Assembly (NCBI RefSeq): GCF_009765975.1 | Contig: NZ_LMUJ01000030.1 | Location: 74,912 to 126,798 of the forward strand | Length of the DNA stretch: 51,887 nucleotides | Source: Acidisphaera sp. S103 | GTDB lineage: Bacteria; Pseudomonadota; Alphaproteobacteria; Acetobacterales; Acetobacteraceae | Reading direction: 5' to 3' | Shown: in pieces, positions 34,334 to 42,316 of the stretch | How positions within the stretch are numbered: position 1 is the first letter of the stretch | Layout of the letters: each line of letters begins with the position of its first letter | Program-made: the position numbers and the translations under genes | Notes under the pieces: generated by a model | What the model saw: only the letters and a program-made list of their open reading frames with translations | The model's database searches: none | What the model was told of the DNA's origin: nothing

Positions 34334-35269
34334 ATGACCTGGTCCTGGCATACCGCAATCGCTTTCGGCACCGCAATGCTTTGCGCCCTGCTTCCCCCCT
34401 TGCCCGCCAACGCTCGCGATCTATCGGTCGGCCGAACCCGGCTGCTGAAAGTGCCGAGCCAGGCCGCCACGATCGCCGCCGATGGCGATGTTGTCCGTAT
34501 CGATCCCGGCGTCTACACGGATTGCGCGATCTGGAACGCCTCCCACCTGGTGATCGAGGCCACCGGACCCGGCGTCGTGATCGCCGGCAAAACCTGCGCC
34601 GAGATGGGCATCTTCGTCACCCAAGGCGACGACATCACGGTCCGAGGCATCACCTTCGCCGACGCCTCCGTCATCTGGCACAACGGCGCCGGCATCCGCG
34701 CGGCCGGCGACAACCTGACGGTCGAGCACAGCCGCTTCCTGCATAACGAAAACGGCATCCTGGCCGGCGGCGGTCCCGACAGCGTGGTGCGGATCAGCGA
34801 CAGCACGTTCATCGGCAACGGCACCTGCATCGGGCGGTGCGCGCATGGCATCTATGCCGGCGCGCCGATCGCCCTGCTGGAGATCGACCACAGCGTCTTC
34901 CTGGACACCAAGGTTGGCCACCACATCAAGTCGCGGGCCCGCAACACCGTCATACGCGACAATCGCGTCGAGGACGGACCGACCGGCACCGCCAGCTACC
35001 TGATCGACATTCCCAACGGCGGCAACGTGCTGATCCAGGGCAACACCATGGAAAAAGGCGCCGGCAGCGAAAACCCCGCCGTCGCGATCTCCATCGGCGA
35101 GGAGGGCATGAAAAACCCCACCTCGGTGCTGATCGTTGAAGACAACGTTTTCCACAATGACGAGCCGACGCGCACCATCTTCGTCCGCGACAGCACGCCG
35201 ACGCCGGTCGAGATGTCCGGCAACACCATCACCGGCGACGTCGAACTTCCCGCCGAACCGTCAAAGTAG
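34334..35269 (+). CDS. Secreted right-handed beta-helix protein
   Basis: 311 residues with a Sec signal ending around PPLPANA (residue 26). The body repeats short coils of a parallel beta-helix: VRGITFADASVIWHNGAGI, LTVEHSRFLHNENGILAGG, VRISDSTFIGNGTCIGRCAH, VIRDNRVEDGPTGTASYLID and VLIQGNTMEKGAG. Such folds occur in polysaccharide lyases, epimerases (AlgG-like) and surface scaffolds. No catalytic triad is obvious. Divergent from the GT4 gene and probably acts on or holds the exported glycan in the periplasm. Confidence 0.85.
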   Translation: MTWSWHTAIAFGTAMLCALLPPLPANARDLSVGRTRLLKVPSQAATIAADGDVVRIDPGVYTDCAIWNASHLVIEATGPGVVIAGKTCAEMGIFVTQGDDITVRGITFADASVIWHNGAGIRAAGDNLTVEHSRFLHNENGILAGGGPDSVVRISDSTFIGNGTCIGRCAHGIYAGAPIALLEIDHSVFLDTKVGHHIKSRARNTVIRDNRVEDGPTGTASYLIDIPNGGNVLIQGNTMEKGAGSENPAVAISIGEEGMKNPTSVLIVEDNVFHNDEPTRTIFVRDSTPTPVEMSGNTITGDVELPAEPSK

Positions 35270-35283
35270 CCGGCGTAACGACG

Positions 35284-36525
35284 TCACGGCCCGGCACCGG
35301 TCCCCGCCAATTCCAGCACCGCATCGAGCAGCACCTGGGTTCCCCGCGCGATCTGCTCCTTGGTCGAGTATTCCTTCGGATTATGCGTTATCCCCGCCAC
35401 GCTCGGCACGAACAGCATCGCGCTCGGGACCAACGGGGCCATCAGGACCGAATCGTGACCGGCGGCGGCGATCATGTCCCGGGTCGAAAGCTGGCGACCG
35501 GCTGCCTTCCCGCGCAGCAACGCGCCCAACTTCGTATCGAACACGATCGGTCCGAACGTGGCGTAAGGATCGACGTCTATACGTACGCCTCGGCGCCGGG
35601 CGATGTCCGATAGTGCCCGGCGCAGGGAAGCCTCCATCGCGACGGCCTCATCCGCGCTGTTGTGGCGAACGTCGCAATGCAGCCGGGTGATGTGCGGCAC
35701 ATTCCCTCGGGCATTCGGAATATTCTCGATCCAGCTTGCGCTCGCCCGGCCGAATGGTTCGGCGGTGAGGCCAATTCGTTCCACAGCCAGGATCACCTCG
35801 GCCGCCGCCGCCAGGCTGTCGTGGCGCCGGTTCATCTCGGTCGGACCGACATGACTGGGCTCGCCCGTGATCGCTAACTGGAAGTAACGGGCATGCATCG
35901 TGCCTACGACAATACCGATGTCGGCACCGGTCGCTTCCATCACCGGGCCTTGCTCAATATGCAGCTCCAGCCAGGCGCTCCAGTCACGCGGCGCGGGGGT
36001 CAAGGACCCGGCCTGGCCACTGTCCGCCAGCGCCTGGGCGACCGACACGCCGTCGTCGTCCGTCATCGCGAGAGCCACGTCCAGCGGCAACTCGCCGGCG
36101 GCGACGCGGCTGCCCATCATGGCGGGGCGGAACCGGCTGCCCTCCTCATTCATCCAGTTCACAAGTTCCAAGGGCGCACGCGTTCGGATGCCGGCGTCGT
36201 CCAGCGTCCTGATCACCCCCAGCCCCGCCAGCACGCCGGCGACCCCATCGAAGCGCCCGCCCGTGGGCACCGTGTCCAGATGGCTGCCAAACGCGACAGC
36301 CGGGGTAGCCATGTCGATACCGGTTCGGTGCAGGAACATGTTGCCGATCGCATCCTGCTGATGATGCAGGCCGAGTGCCTGGCACCAGCGCAGGAAAAGG
36401 GTGCGGGCGGCGGCGTCCTCGGCGGTCAACGCCAACCGGCGGCTGCCGCCTTCTGGTGTCGGACCGATTTCGGCGATGTCCATGATGGATTGCCATAGCC
36501 GGTCGGCATTGATCGTCGGGTTCAT
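35284..36525 (-). CDS. M20-family amidase (hydantoinase/carbamoylase, allantoate amidohydrolase type)
   Basis: 413 residues from ATG 36525, overlapping the globin stop (ATGA). Two-domain zinc peptidase fold: metal ligands in FGSHLDTVPTGGRFDGVAGV (His, Asp), WMNEEGSRFRPAMMGSR (Glu pair), LELHIEQGPVME (His) and the C-terminal GITHNPKEYS (His); dimerisation domain in the middle. It hydrolyses N-carbamoyl or amidino groups (N-carbamoyl-L-amino acids, allantoate, ureidoglycolate); the exact substrate cannot be read. Nitrogen salvage would fit the ntr genes but distance is large. Confidence 0.9.
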   Translation of the reverse strand: MNPTINADRLWQSIMDIAEIGPTPEGGSRRLALTAEDAAARTLFLRWCQALGLHHQQDAIGNMFLHRTGIDMATPAVAFGSHLDTVPTGGRFDGVAGVLAGLGVIRTLDDAGIRTRAPLELVNWMNEEGSRFRPAMMGSRVAAGELPLDVALAMTDDDGVSVAQALADSGQAGSLTPAPRDWSAWLELHIEQGPVMEATGADIGIVVGTMHARYFQLAITGEPSHVGPTEMNRRHDSLAAAAEVILAVERIGLTAEPFGRASASWIENIPNARGNVPHITRLHCDVRHNSADEAVAMEASLRRALSDIARRRGVRIDVDPYATFGPIVFDTKLGALLRGKAAGRQLSTRDMIAAAGHDSVLMAPLVPSAMLFVPSVAGITHNPKEYSTKEQIARGTQVLLDAVLELAGTGAGP

Positions 36526-36929
36526 GCGGCGGCGGCGTCCTTCATCACGGTGGCGAGAATCGTATAGGCTTCCGTCCATGCCGCTTCCACCGGCGGCGTG
36601 AAAGCATCGCCCAATCCTTGCGCCAGGGTCCAGAGCAGCGCGGCGGCGACAGTATCGTAATGGGCCGCCCGGACGCCGTATTCCGCGTGCCGGCGGCCCA
36701 GGTCGCGCACCGCCGGAACAATCACCTCCAGTTTGTGCAGGTTGGCGACCGCGGTGCCGATCATCGTCATCAGCTTGCGTCCCTGTTCGGCCATGTCGCC
36801 CTTGAACAGCGGTTTCAGCGCCGGATCGAGCACGAACAGCCGATCGTAGAACAGTGCCGCCGCCTGCGAACCGATCGGGGCGACCTTGGCGAAGGAATCA
36901 CGGACAAGCGCCTGGTTTTCGGGAGTCAT
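36522..36929 (-). CDS. Single-domain bacterial globin
   Basis: 135 residues from ATG 36929 (GCGAGG upstream). Globin helices A-H: PENQALVRDSFAKV, LFYDRLFVLDPALKPLF (CD1 Phe region), GRKLMTMIGTAVANL, and proximal histidine in LGRRHAEYGVRAAHYDTV. This is the flavohaemoglobin-like (SSDgb/Vgb) type without the reductase domain, binding O2 or NO. It leads a two-gene minus-strand operon with the amidase. A role in NO detoxification or O2 delivery is inferred from the family. Confidence 0.88.
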   Translation of the reverse strand: MTPENQALVRDSFAKVAPIGSQAAALFYDRLFVLDPALKPLFKGDMAEQGRKLMTMIGTAVANLHKLEVIVPAVRDLGRRHAEYGVRAAHYDTVAAALLWTLAQGLGDAFTPPVEAAWTEAYTILATVMKDAAAA

Positions 36930-37049
36930 GGAAGCCTCGCTCTGCCTGTTGTAGAGACAAAGCGCCATGCAAATGTCGGGCCGGACCAGAGTTCCTTACT
37001 TGATCGTGTGCTTCAGACCTCCGGCGATTCCGCCTCCGGTCATCGCGCT

Positions 37050-38384
37050 TTACCCGATCTTGTCGCGGGTGATCACCGCACCGCAGGCGACCAGTTTCTC
37101 GGCCATGCCGTCGTATCCGCGGTCCAAATGGTCCAGCCCGTCCAGGACCGTGTCCCCCTTCGCACCCAGGCCCGCCAGCACCAGCGCCGCCGCCGCCCGG
37201 ACGTCCGTCGCCATGACCCGAGCGCCCGCCAGCCGATCCACGCCGCGCACATGGGCTGTGGTGCCCAGGACGGTGATGTCCGCGCCCATCTTCCGCAGTT
37301 CGTCGACATGGCGAAACCGTTGCTCGAAAATCGTCTCGGTGATCGCACTGGCCCCCGCAGCGGTCGCCAGCATCGCCATCGCCGGCGATTGCAGGTCGGT
37401 CGCGAACCCGGGGTAAGGCCGGGTCTGGATGTCGATCCCGGTCAACCCCGCCGGCGACCGGCGCGCGATCACGCCATCCCGGACATCTTCCAGCACGACC
37501 CCGGCCGCGGCAAATGCGGGTCTTGCCGTGCCCAGCAGTTCGGCGTGGGCATGGCGCAGCAGGACCTCTCCGTCCGTGACCGCCGCGGCACAGGCGATCG
37601 TCCCGAGCTCGATACGGTCCGGCATCACCGTGTAGTCGGCACCGGCCAGTTCCCGGCCACCTTGGATTATCAGGACGTCGCTGCCGATCCCCGTGATCGC
37701 CGCACCCATCATCGTCAGGCACTGCGCCAGATCGGTGATTTCGGGTTCCCGTGCCGCGTTGCGGATGATGGTCTGTCCCTTTGCCAGGACGGCGGCCAGC
37801 AGCAGGTTCTCGGTCGCGCCGACGGATGGCTGGGGCAGCACGATCTCCGCGCCACAAAGACCGTATGGCGCGGTCGCGTGGATCAGGCCGCCGTTCACCT
37901 CGACCTCGGCGCCCATGGCGCGCAGGCCGGCGATGTGGAAGTCGATGCCGCGCAGCCCGATCGCATCGCCGCCCGGCAGCGGCAGGCTCGCTTCCCCGCA
38001 GCGTGCCAGCAGGGCGCCCAGCAACAGGACGGAGGCGCGCATGCGGGCCACCAGGTCGCGGTCTATCTGACGCGGATGGATCCGTTCGGCGCATACCGTC
38101 AGTGCACGCCCGGTCCGGCCGGTCGACCAGGTCAGGTCCGCGCCGAGACGCTGCAGCAGGTTCGACAGCACGGCGACGTCCAGGATGGCCGGCACATTGT
38201 CCAGGACAACGGGGCGCGGCGTCAGCAGCGCCGAGACCATCAGCGGCAGGACGGCGTTCTTCGCGCCGCTGACCCCGTAGGTGCCGACCAGCGGACGACC
38301 GCCCTGAATCACCAGGCAGGTGCCGGGGTTGGGGCGCCACCAGGGCGAGGCCCCGAGCAAAGAGACGTCGGAAAGATGATTCAT
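37050..38384 (-). CDS. murA: UDP-N-acetylglucosamine 1-carboxyvinyltransferase, Cys-to-Asp variant
   Basis: 444 residues, ATG 38384. Transfers enolpyruvate from PEP to UDP-GlcNAc, first committed step of peptidoglycan synthesis. SGAKNAVLPLM holds the substrate-binding Lys; ARMRASVLLLGALLAR, PLPGGDAIGLRGIDFHI and PDRIELGTIACAAAV follow; the C-terminus has RGYDGMAEKLVACGA. The residue equivalent to catalytic Cys115 of E. coli (usual P-G-G-C-A-I-G) is Asp140, codon at 37965-37967. The same replacement in Mycobacterium and Chlamydia keeps activity and gives fosfomycin resistance. An N-terminal extension of about 20 residues (MNHLSDVSLLGASPWW) is atypical. Divergent from the GlcD-like gene. Confidence 0.93.
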   Translation of the reverse strand: MNHLSDVSLLGASPWWRPNPGTCLVIQGGRPLVGTYGVSGAKNAVLPLMVSALLTPRPVVLDNVPAILDVAVLSNLLQRLGADLTWSTGRTGRALTVCAERIHPRQIDRDLVARMRASVLLLGALLARCGEASLPLPGGDAIGLRGIDFHIAGLRAMGAEVEVNGGLIHATAPYGLCGAEIVLPQPSVGATENLLLAAVLAKGQTIIRNAAREPEITDLAQCLTMMGAAITGIGSDVLIIQGGRELAGADYTVMPDRIELGTIACAAAVTDGEVLLRHAHAELLGTARPAFAAAGVVLEDVRDGVIARRSPAGLTGIDIQTRPYPGFATDLQSPAMAMLATAAGASAITETIFEQRFRHVDELRKMGADITVLGTTAHVRGVDRLAGARVMATDVRAAAALVLAGLGAKGDTVLDGLDHLDRGYDGMAEKLVACGAVITRDKIG

Positions 38385-38562
38385 ACGGTGGAGTCGCTCA
38401 GGTTCAGTCTTTGATCTTAGCGAAAGAAGCCACCGAGCCGCTACCCGGCTTGCAGCGCCCACTCGCGGTGGACCGGATATGTGATCGTGGCCTGTTGAAC
38501 AGGCTTGCCAGCACGCCACCACCGGTCCAATCCTGCGCCAACCAAGTAAACGGGACCCGTCC

Positions 38563-39939
38563 ATGCCTGTCGAAGCCGTTATCGCCGCCGCCCGTGACTT
38601 CCTTGGGGACCGCATCACCACCAACGCGGCACTGCGCGACCATCACTCGCACGGCCAGGACAGCCAGCCGCCGGTCCAGCCCGACGCCGTCGCGTTCATC
38701 GAAACCACCGAGGAGGCGTGCCGCCTGATGGCGCTGTGCCACGCGGAACGCGTGCCGGTCGTGCCCTGGGGCGCGGGCACATCGCTGGAAGGCCACGTCA
38801 CCCCCGTCCGCGGCGGCATCACCCTGGACCTGTCGCGGATGAACCGCGTGCTGGACGTCAGCCAGCCGGACATGGACTGCCGGGTCGAGGCCGGCGTGAC
38901 CCGCGAGCAGTTGAACGTCCACCTGCGCGATGTGGGCCTGTTCTTCCCGGTCGATCCCGGAACGTCGGCCTGCACGATCGGCGGGATGTCGGCCACGCGA
39001 GCCTCCGGCACCAACGCTGTGCGCTATGGCACCATGCGCGACAACGTCATGGGATTGACCGTGGTGATGCCGGACGGGCGGTTGATCCGGACCGGGGGCC
39101 GCGTGCGCAAATCCGCCTCCGGCTACGACCTGACCCGCCTCTTCGTCGGGTCGGAGGGAACACTGGGGATCATCACCGAAATCCAGCTTCGGCTGCACGG
39201 CATCCCCGAAGCGGTTTCCTCCGCCACCTGCCAGTTCCGAACGCTGCGCGATGCGGTGGAAACCGTGATCGCCATCCTGCAATTGGGCATTCCAGTCGCC
39301 CGCATGGAATTGCTCGACGACGTGCAGATGGCCGCCTGCATCGCCTACTCCAAGTTGGAGGGGCTATCCGAACTGCCGACATTGTTCTTCGAGTTCCACG
39401 GCACGCCGGCAGGTGTCGCCGAACAGGCAACCCAGGCGGAGGAAATCGCCCTGGGTTTCGACGGTCTCGGCTTCGCCTGGGCCACCGAAGCCGCCGCCCG
39501 CGCCAAGCTCTGGCAGGCTCGGCATGATGCTTACTGGGCGTGTTTGGCCCTGAAGCCAGGGCATCAGGGGATCGCAACGGATGCGATCGTGCCGATTTCC
39601 CGCCTGAACGAGGCGATCCTGGGCGCCAAGGACGACATCGCCGCTTCCGGGCTGACCGCGCCGATCGTCGGGCATGTCGGCGACGGCAATTTCCACACCG
39701 TCATCCTGGTACCGCCCGAACCGGACGGCATGGTTCGGGCCTGGGAACTCGACAAGAAGATCGTCGGCCGGGCGTTAGCTCTGGGTGGGTCGTGCAGTGG
39801 AGAACACGGCGTCGGCCTTGGCAAGCGCGAGTTCCTGGAGCAGGAGCACGGCGCCGAGGCCCTGACGGTCATGCGCGCCGTGAAGCAAGCGCTGGACCCG
39901 CGCGGCGTGATGAACCCGGGAAAGATTTTCCTGAATTAG
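38563..39939 (+). CDS. FAD-linked 2-hydroxy-acid oxidase (GlcD/D-lactate dehydrogenase type)
   Basis: 458 residues. FAD-binding_4 domain: VPVVPWGAGTSLEGHVTPVR, VEAGVTREQLNVHLRD, PVDPGTSACTIGGMSATRAS and FVGSEGTLGIITEIQLRL. C-terminal FAD-oxidase domain with GHVGDGNFHTVILV (metal His) and CSGEHGVGLGKREFLEQEHG. Matches D-lactate dehydrogenase (cytochrome)-like enzymes and GlcD; no glcE/glcF genes adjoin, so a stand-alone D-2-hydroxyacid dehydrogenase is likely. Convergent with the class II aldolase. Confidence 0.91.
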   Translation: MPVEAVIAAARDFLGDRITTNAALRDHHSHGQDSQPPVQPDAVAFIETTEEACRLMALCHAERVPVVPWGAGTSLEGHVTPVRGGITLDLSRMNRVLDVSQPDMDCRVEAGVTREQLNVHLRDVGLFFPVDPGTSACTIGGMSATRASGTNAVRYGTMRDNVMGLTVVMPDGRLIRTGGRVRKSASGYDLTRLFVGSEGTLGIITEIQLRLHGIPEAVSSATCQFRTLRDAVETVIAILQLGIPVARMELLDDVQMAACIAYSKLEGLSELPTLFFEFHGTPAGVAEQATQAEEIALGFDGLGFAWATEAAARAKLWQARHDAYWACLALKPGHQGIATDAIVPISRLNEAILGAKDDIAASGLTAPIVGHVGDGNFHTVILVPPEPDGMVRAWELDKKIVGRALALGGSCSGEHGVGLGKREFLEQEHGAEALTVMRAVKQALDPRGVMNPGKIFLN

Positions 39940-39943
39940 GGCT

Positions 39944-39968
39944 CGCCGGGAAATAAACGAATCGGCTG
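39944..39968 (+). repeat. Relative of the 25-bp tandem unit
   Basis: CGCCGGG followed by a variable six bases and ACGAATCGGCTG; the last twelve bases equal 5410-5421. It begins right after the GlcD-like stop codon. Confidence 0.4.
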
Positions 39969-40059
39969 GCGGGGGCCGTCAGCCTCTCATCGTCATGGCG
40001 GAACTGGGCGACCGTGCCGACATCGAAGCACTTATTTATCCACGAAGCCTTAGCGAAGT

Positions 40060-40084
40060 CCCCCGGTTCGCGGTGAACCGGGGG
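40060..40084. terminator. Perfect hairpin between convergent genes
   Basis: CCCCCGGTTC (40060-40069) pairs perfectly with GAACCGGGGG (40075-40084), loop GCGGT. It is placed 8 bp beyond the aldolase stop (minus strand) and 120 bp past the GlcD-like stop. No T-run on either strand, but stability and position suggest a bidirectional terminator. Confidence 0.6.
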
Positions 40085-40091
40085 CAGGCCA

Positions 40092-40871
40092 TCAGCTCCG
40101 GTAGTCGGGTTTGCCGTCCTCGATCAGGCGCAAGGCGGCGTCCCAGACCATGGCGTAGTGTTCGTCGTGCTCGTGCGCCTTGAACTGGTCGGAGGTGTGC
40201 TGGCAGACCTCGGGCGGCGGCAGGATCAGTTCGCGGCCGCCGGACATGGCGTCGACCTGGGCGGCGCAGGCACGTTCCAGCATGTAGATGTTCAGGAACG
40301 CCTCGGGGATCGAGGTGCCGCCGACCAGCAGGCCGTGGTTGCGCAGGATCATCGCCTTGTGCTGGCCGAGGTCGGCGACCAGGCGTTCCCGCTCATCCAG
40401 GTCCAGGGCGATGCCTTCGTAACCGTGGTAGCCGATGCGGTTGTAGAACTTGCAGGCATGCTGGGACAGCGGTAGCAGGCCCTCCTTCTGGGCGGACACG
40501 GCGATGCCGGCGGCGGTGTGGGTGTGGATGACGCACATCAGGTCGTGGCGCGCCATGTGGATGGCGGAATGGATGCAGAAGCCGGCGGCGTTGACGTCGC
40601 GGCTGCTGAGGCCGCGGGTTTCCTCGACGATGGTGCCGTTGACGTCGATCTTCACCAGGTCGGAGGCACGCATGTGCTGGAAGTTGACGCCGTACTTGTT
40701 GATCAGGAAGTGGTCTTCCTTGCCGGGCAAACGAGCACTGAGGTGAGTGTAGATGAAGTCGGTCCAGCGATGATGGGCGATCAGGCGATACAGCGCGGCG
40801 AGATCGCAACGGATCTGCCACTCGGCTTCGGAAACGCCGGCGAGGGAGGCCGGGGAGGTCTCGATGTTCAT
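40092..40871 (-). CDS. Class II aldolase/adducin family protein
   Basis: 259 residues from ATG 40871 (CGAGGA upstream). Zinc-binding histidines in VIHTHTAAGIAVSA and RNHGLLVGGTSIPEAFLN, with substrate loop FIYTHLSARLPGKEDHFLIN. The full length and the FHSAIHMARHD-like segment match adducin-like class II aldolases that cleave or isomerise sugar phosphates or act on 3-oxo acids. Cytoplasmic. No pathway partner is adjacent, so the reaction is open. Confidence 0.9.
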   Translation of the reverse strand: MNIETSPASLAGVSEAEWQIRCDLAALYRLIAHHRWTDFIYTHLSARLPGKEDHFLINKYGVNFQHMRASDLVKIDVNGTIVEETRGLSSRDVNAAGFCIHSAIHMARHDLMCVIHTHTAAGIAVSAQKEGLLPLSQHACKFYNRIGYHGYEGIALDLDERERLVADLGQHKAMILRNHGLLVGGTSIPEAFLNIYMLERACAAQVDAMSGGRELILPPPEVCQHTSDQFKAHEHDEHYAMVWDAALRLIEDGKPDYRS

Positions 40872-40951
40872 GGCGGGGTATCCTCGTATTTTTGTGGCCG
40901 GCAGAGTCGGCGTTGCGGGCGGTTGCGTCAAGCTATTCTGCTGGCTTGCGC

Positions 40952-41556
40952 CTACGATGGCGCCATACCGACGCCGTATTGTTCGGCCACCTCCCAAAAC
41001 CAATCCTGGTCCAGGTCGATCTGCGGCTGAATTCCCGGACGGCGGGCGCGGCACGTTCGAAGATGGCGTAACAAAGCGCCTCATCATCATGCCGAGCATG
41101 GTAGGCAATTCCATCGTACGTGCCGGGATGAGCAGACAGCGCTTTCGATCAGGCCTGCGGCACATCGTACGGTTTTCCGCCGTGTACCACCTGAGCCGTT
41201 GCTCCCAGGCGCGCCAAACCCGGCCCAGCCATTCGAACGAACCGCAGCGGGCGAAGCACCTCGAGCGTGGTGTAGGCTTTCTTTGCCAGCAAATCCGAGG
41301 GAATTTGCGTCAGTCCAGGGGTTCGCAGAAAGGTTTCGGCGAAGGCGCCTTGCGCCGCTTGTGCCGTGTACAGAACACCGTAAGTGCCATCCGGCGCATT
41401 CAACCGACCATCGCGGCCGCGATCGAAGTAAATGGGATCGAGAGCGGCGGTGTAGAACCGATGCAGCACTTCGCCGGCTGCAACTGTCAGTTCGAGTGGG
41501 ATGCGTGTTGTCAGGTCTCCGGGCGGCCCGGGTGCGGCCTCGGGCGGCGGTTTCAC
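40952..41556 (-). pseudogene. RES-domain toxin, broken by a stop and a frameshift
   Basis: The start (ATG 41556) overlaps the antitoxin stop (ATGA). 135 residues read well as a RES-domain NAD+-degrading toxin: GEVLHRFYTAALDPIYFDRG, TYGVLYTAQAAQGAFAETFL, PLRFVRMAGPG and GKPYDVPQA. Then TGA (41149-41151) stands where relatives have Trp; the same frame goes on as SKALSAHPGTYDGIAYHARH and DDEALCYAIFERAAPAVRE. Around 41024-41031 the frame shifts, and the last part QIDLDQDWFWEVAEQYGVG ends at TAG 40952-40954. So about 200 residues of homology are split by one nonsense change and one indel. The intact form would deplete NAD+ in the absence of antitoxin. Confidence 0.88.
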
Positions 41557-42221
41557 CCGCCTTGCATGCCCATCCCGCGCGCCGCCGAAACGACAAGTGC
41601 CACGTCACCACCGCGCAAAACATCGATCGGCTTGCGGCCGCCCAGGCGATCATCCGGGCGAACAAAAAAATTCAGCACCGCCCAAGGATTATGTGTCGGA
41701 AGTGCGTGCTGCACCTCCCTGAGGCCCGGCACCAGGCCATCGCGCGTAAACTGCACCGCCGGATAACGGCGGCGGTTGCTCGGCCCCGGCACCGCCAGAA
41801 GACTACCCTCCTTGACCCGTTTCTCTACTGCCTGACGTGAGACGCCATTCAGCAGTGCCTGTACCTCTTCGAGATCAAACGCCCCACCTGCCTCCTTCAG
41901 ATCAGCGGCAGCAATTTGAGAGCCTTGCAGAAGGGCACGGGCACGAGGACCTAACGCGTAAGCATTGGTCTCGATTTCTTCGCGAGTCTGGTCGTGATCG
42001 ATATCCTCTCCGTATTTCTTGCTGACAAATGCGCGCAACTTCTCCTTCGCCGCCGGTGACGCCGCAACGAAAGCAAAGTCGACACCCGTCGGCGGCCGTT
42101 CCCTGAGGACGAACTCATTCATAGGCTCAGGCAATGCGTATACGAGATCGTTGCCCTTGAACCGTACACGGCCGCCCTGTCGAGAGGATGAACGGGCAGG
42201 CGATTTTCGTGCTTGGGCCAT
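41553..42221 (-). CDS. Xre/ParS-type antitoxin of a RES system
   Basis: 222 residues from ATG 42221 (AAGGAG upstream; ATG 42224 adjoins). The C-terminus NPWAVLNFFVRPDDRLGGRK plus PIDVLRGG is the MbcA/ParS/Xre toxin-binding domain, which plugs the RES active site. The centre EVQALLNGVSRQAVEKRVKE is a helix-turn-helix that should repress its own promoter. The N-terminal 90 residues are a longer, variable extension than in minimal Xre antitoxins. The partner toxin downstream is a pseudogene, leaving this gene as a remnant or anti-addiction factor. Confidence 0.87.
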   Translation of the reverse strand: MAQARKSPARSSSRQGGRVRFKGNDLVYALPEPMNEFVLRERPPTGVDFAFVAASPAAKEKLRAFVSKKYGEDIDHDQTREEIETNAYALGPRARALLQGSQIAAADLKEAGGAFDLEEVQALLNGVSRQAVEKRVKEGSLLAVPGPSNRRRYPAVQFTRDGLVPGLREVQHALPTHNPWAVLNFFVRPDDRLGGRKPIDVLRGGDVALVVSAARGMGMQGG

Positions 42222-42316
42222 CATTGCTCCTTGGGACCGGAACATGGGCACCCTTTGTCAGCGTGTCAACTTCGACAACCTGGACAACATGAGCGTGCGC
42301 AAGAGTTGTCGCAACC

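Noticed and set aside
36898-38340. 480-codon frame on the same strand as murA, other frame
   Set aside because: Translation is Arg/Gly/Pro-rich without motifs; murA motifs lie in the other frame.
41149-41151. TGA inside the RES gene as a recoded or readthrough codon
   Set aside because: No selenocysteine-type hairpin was evident and a separate frameshift follows, so decay is simpler.
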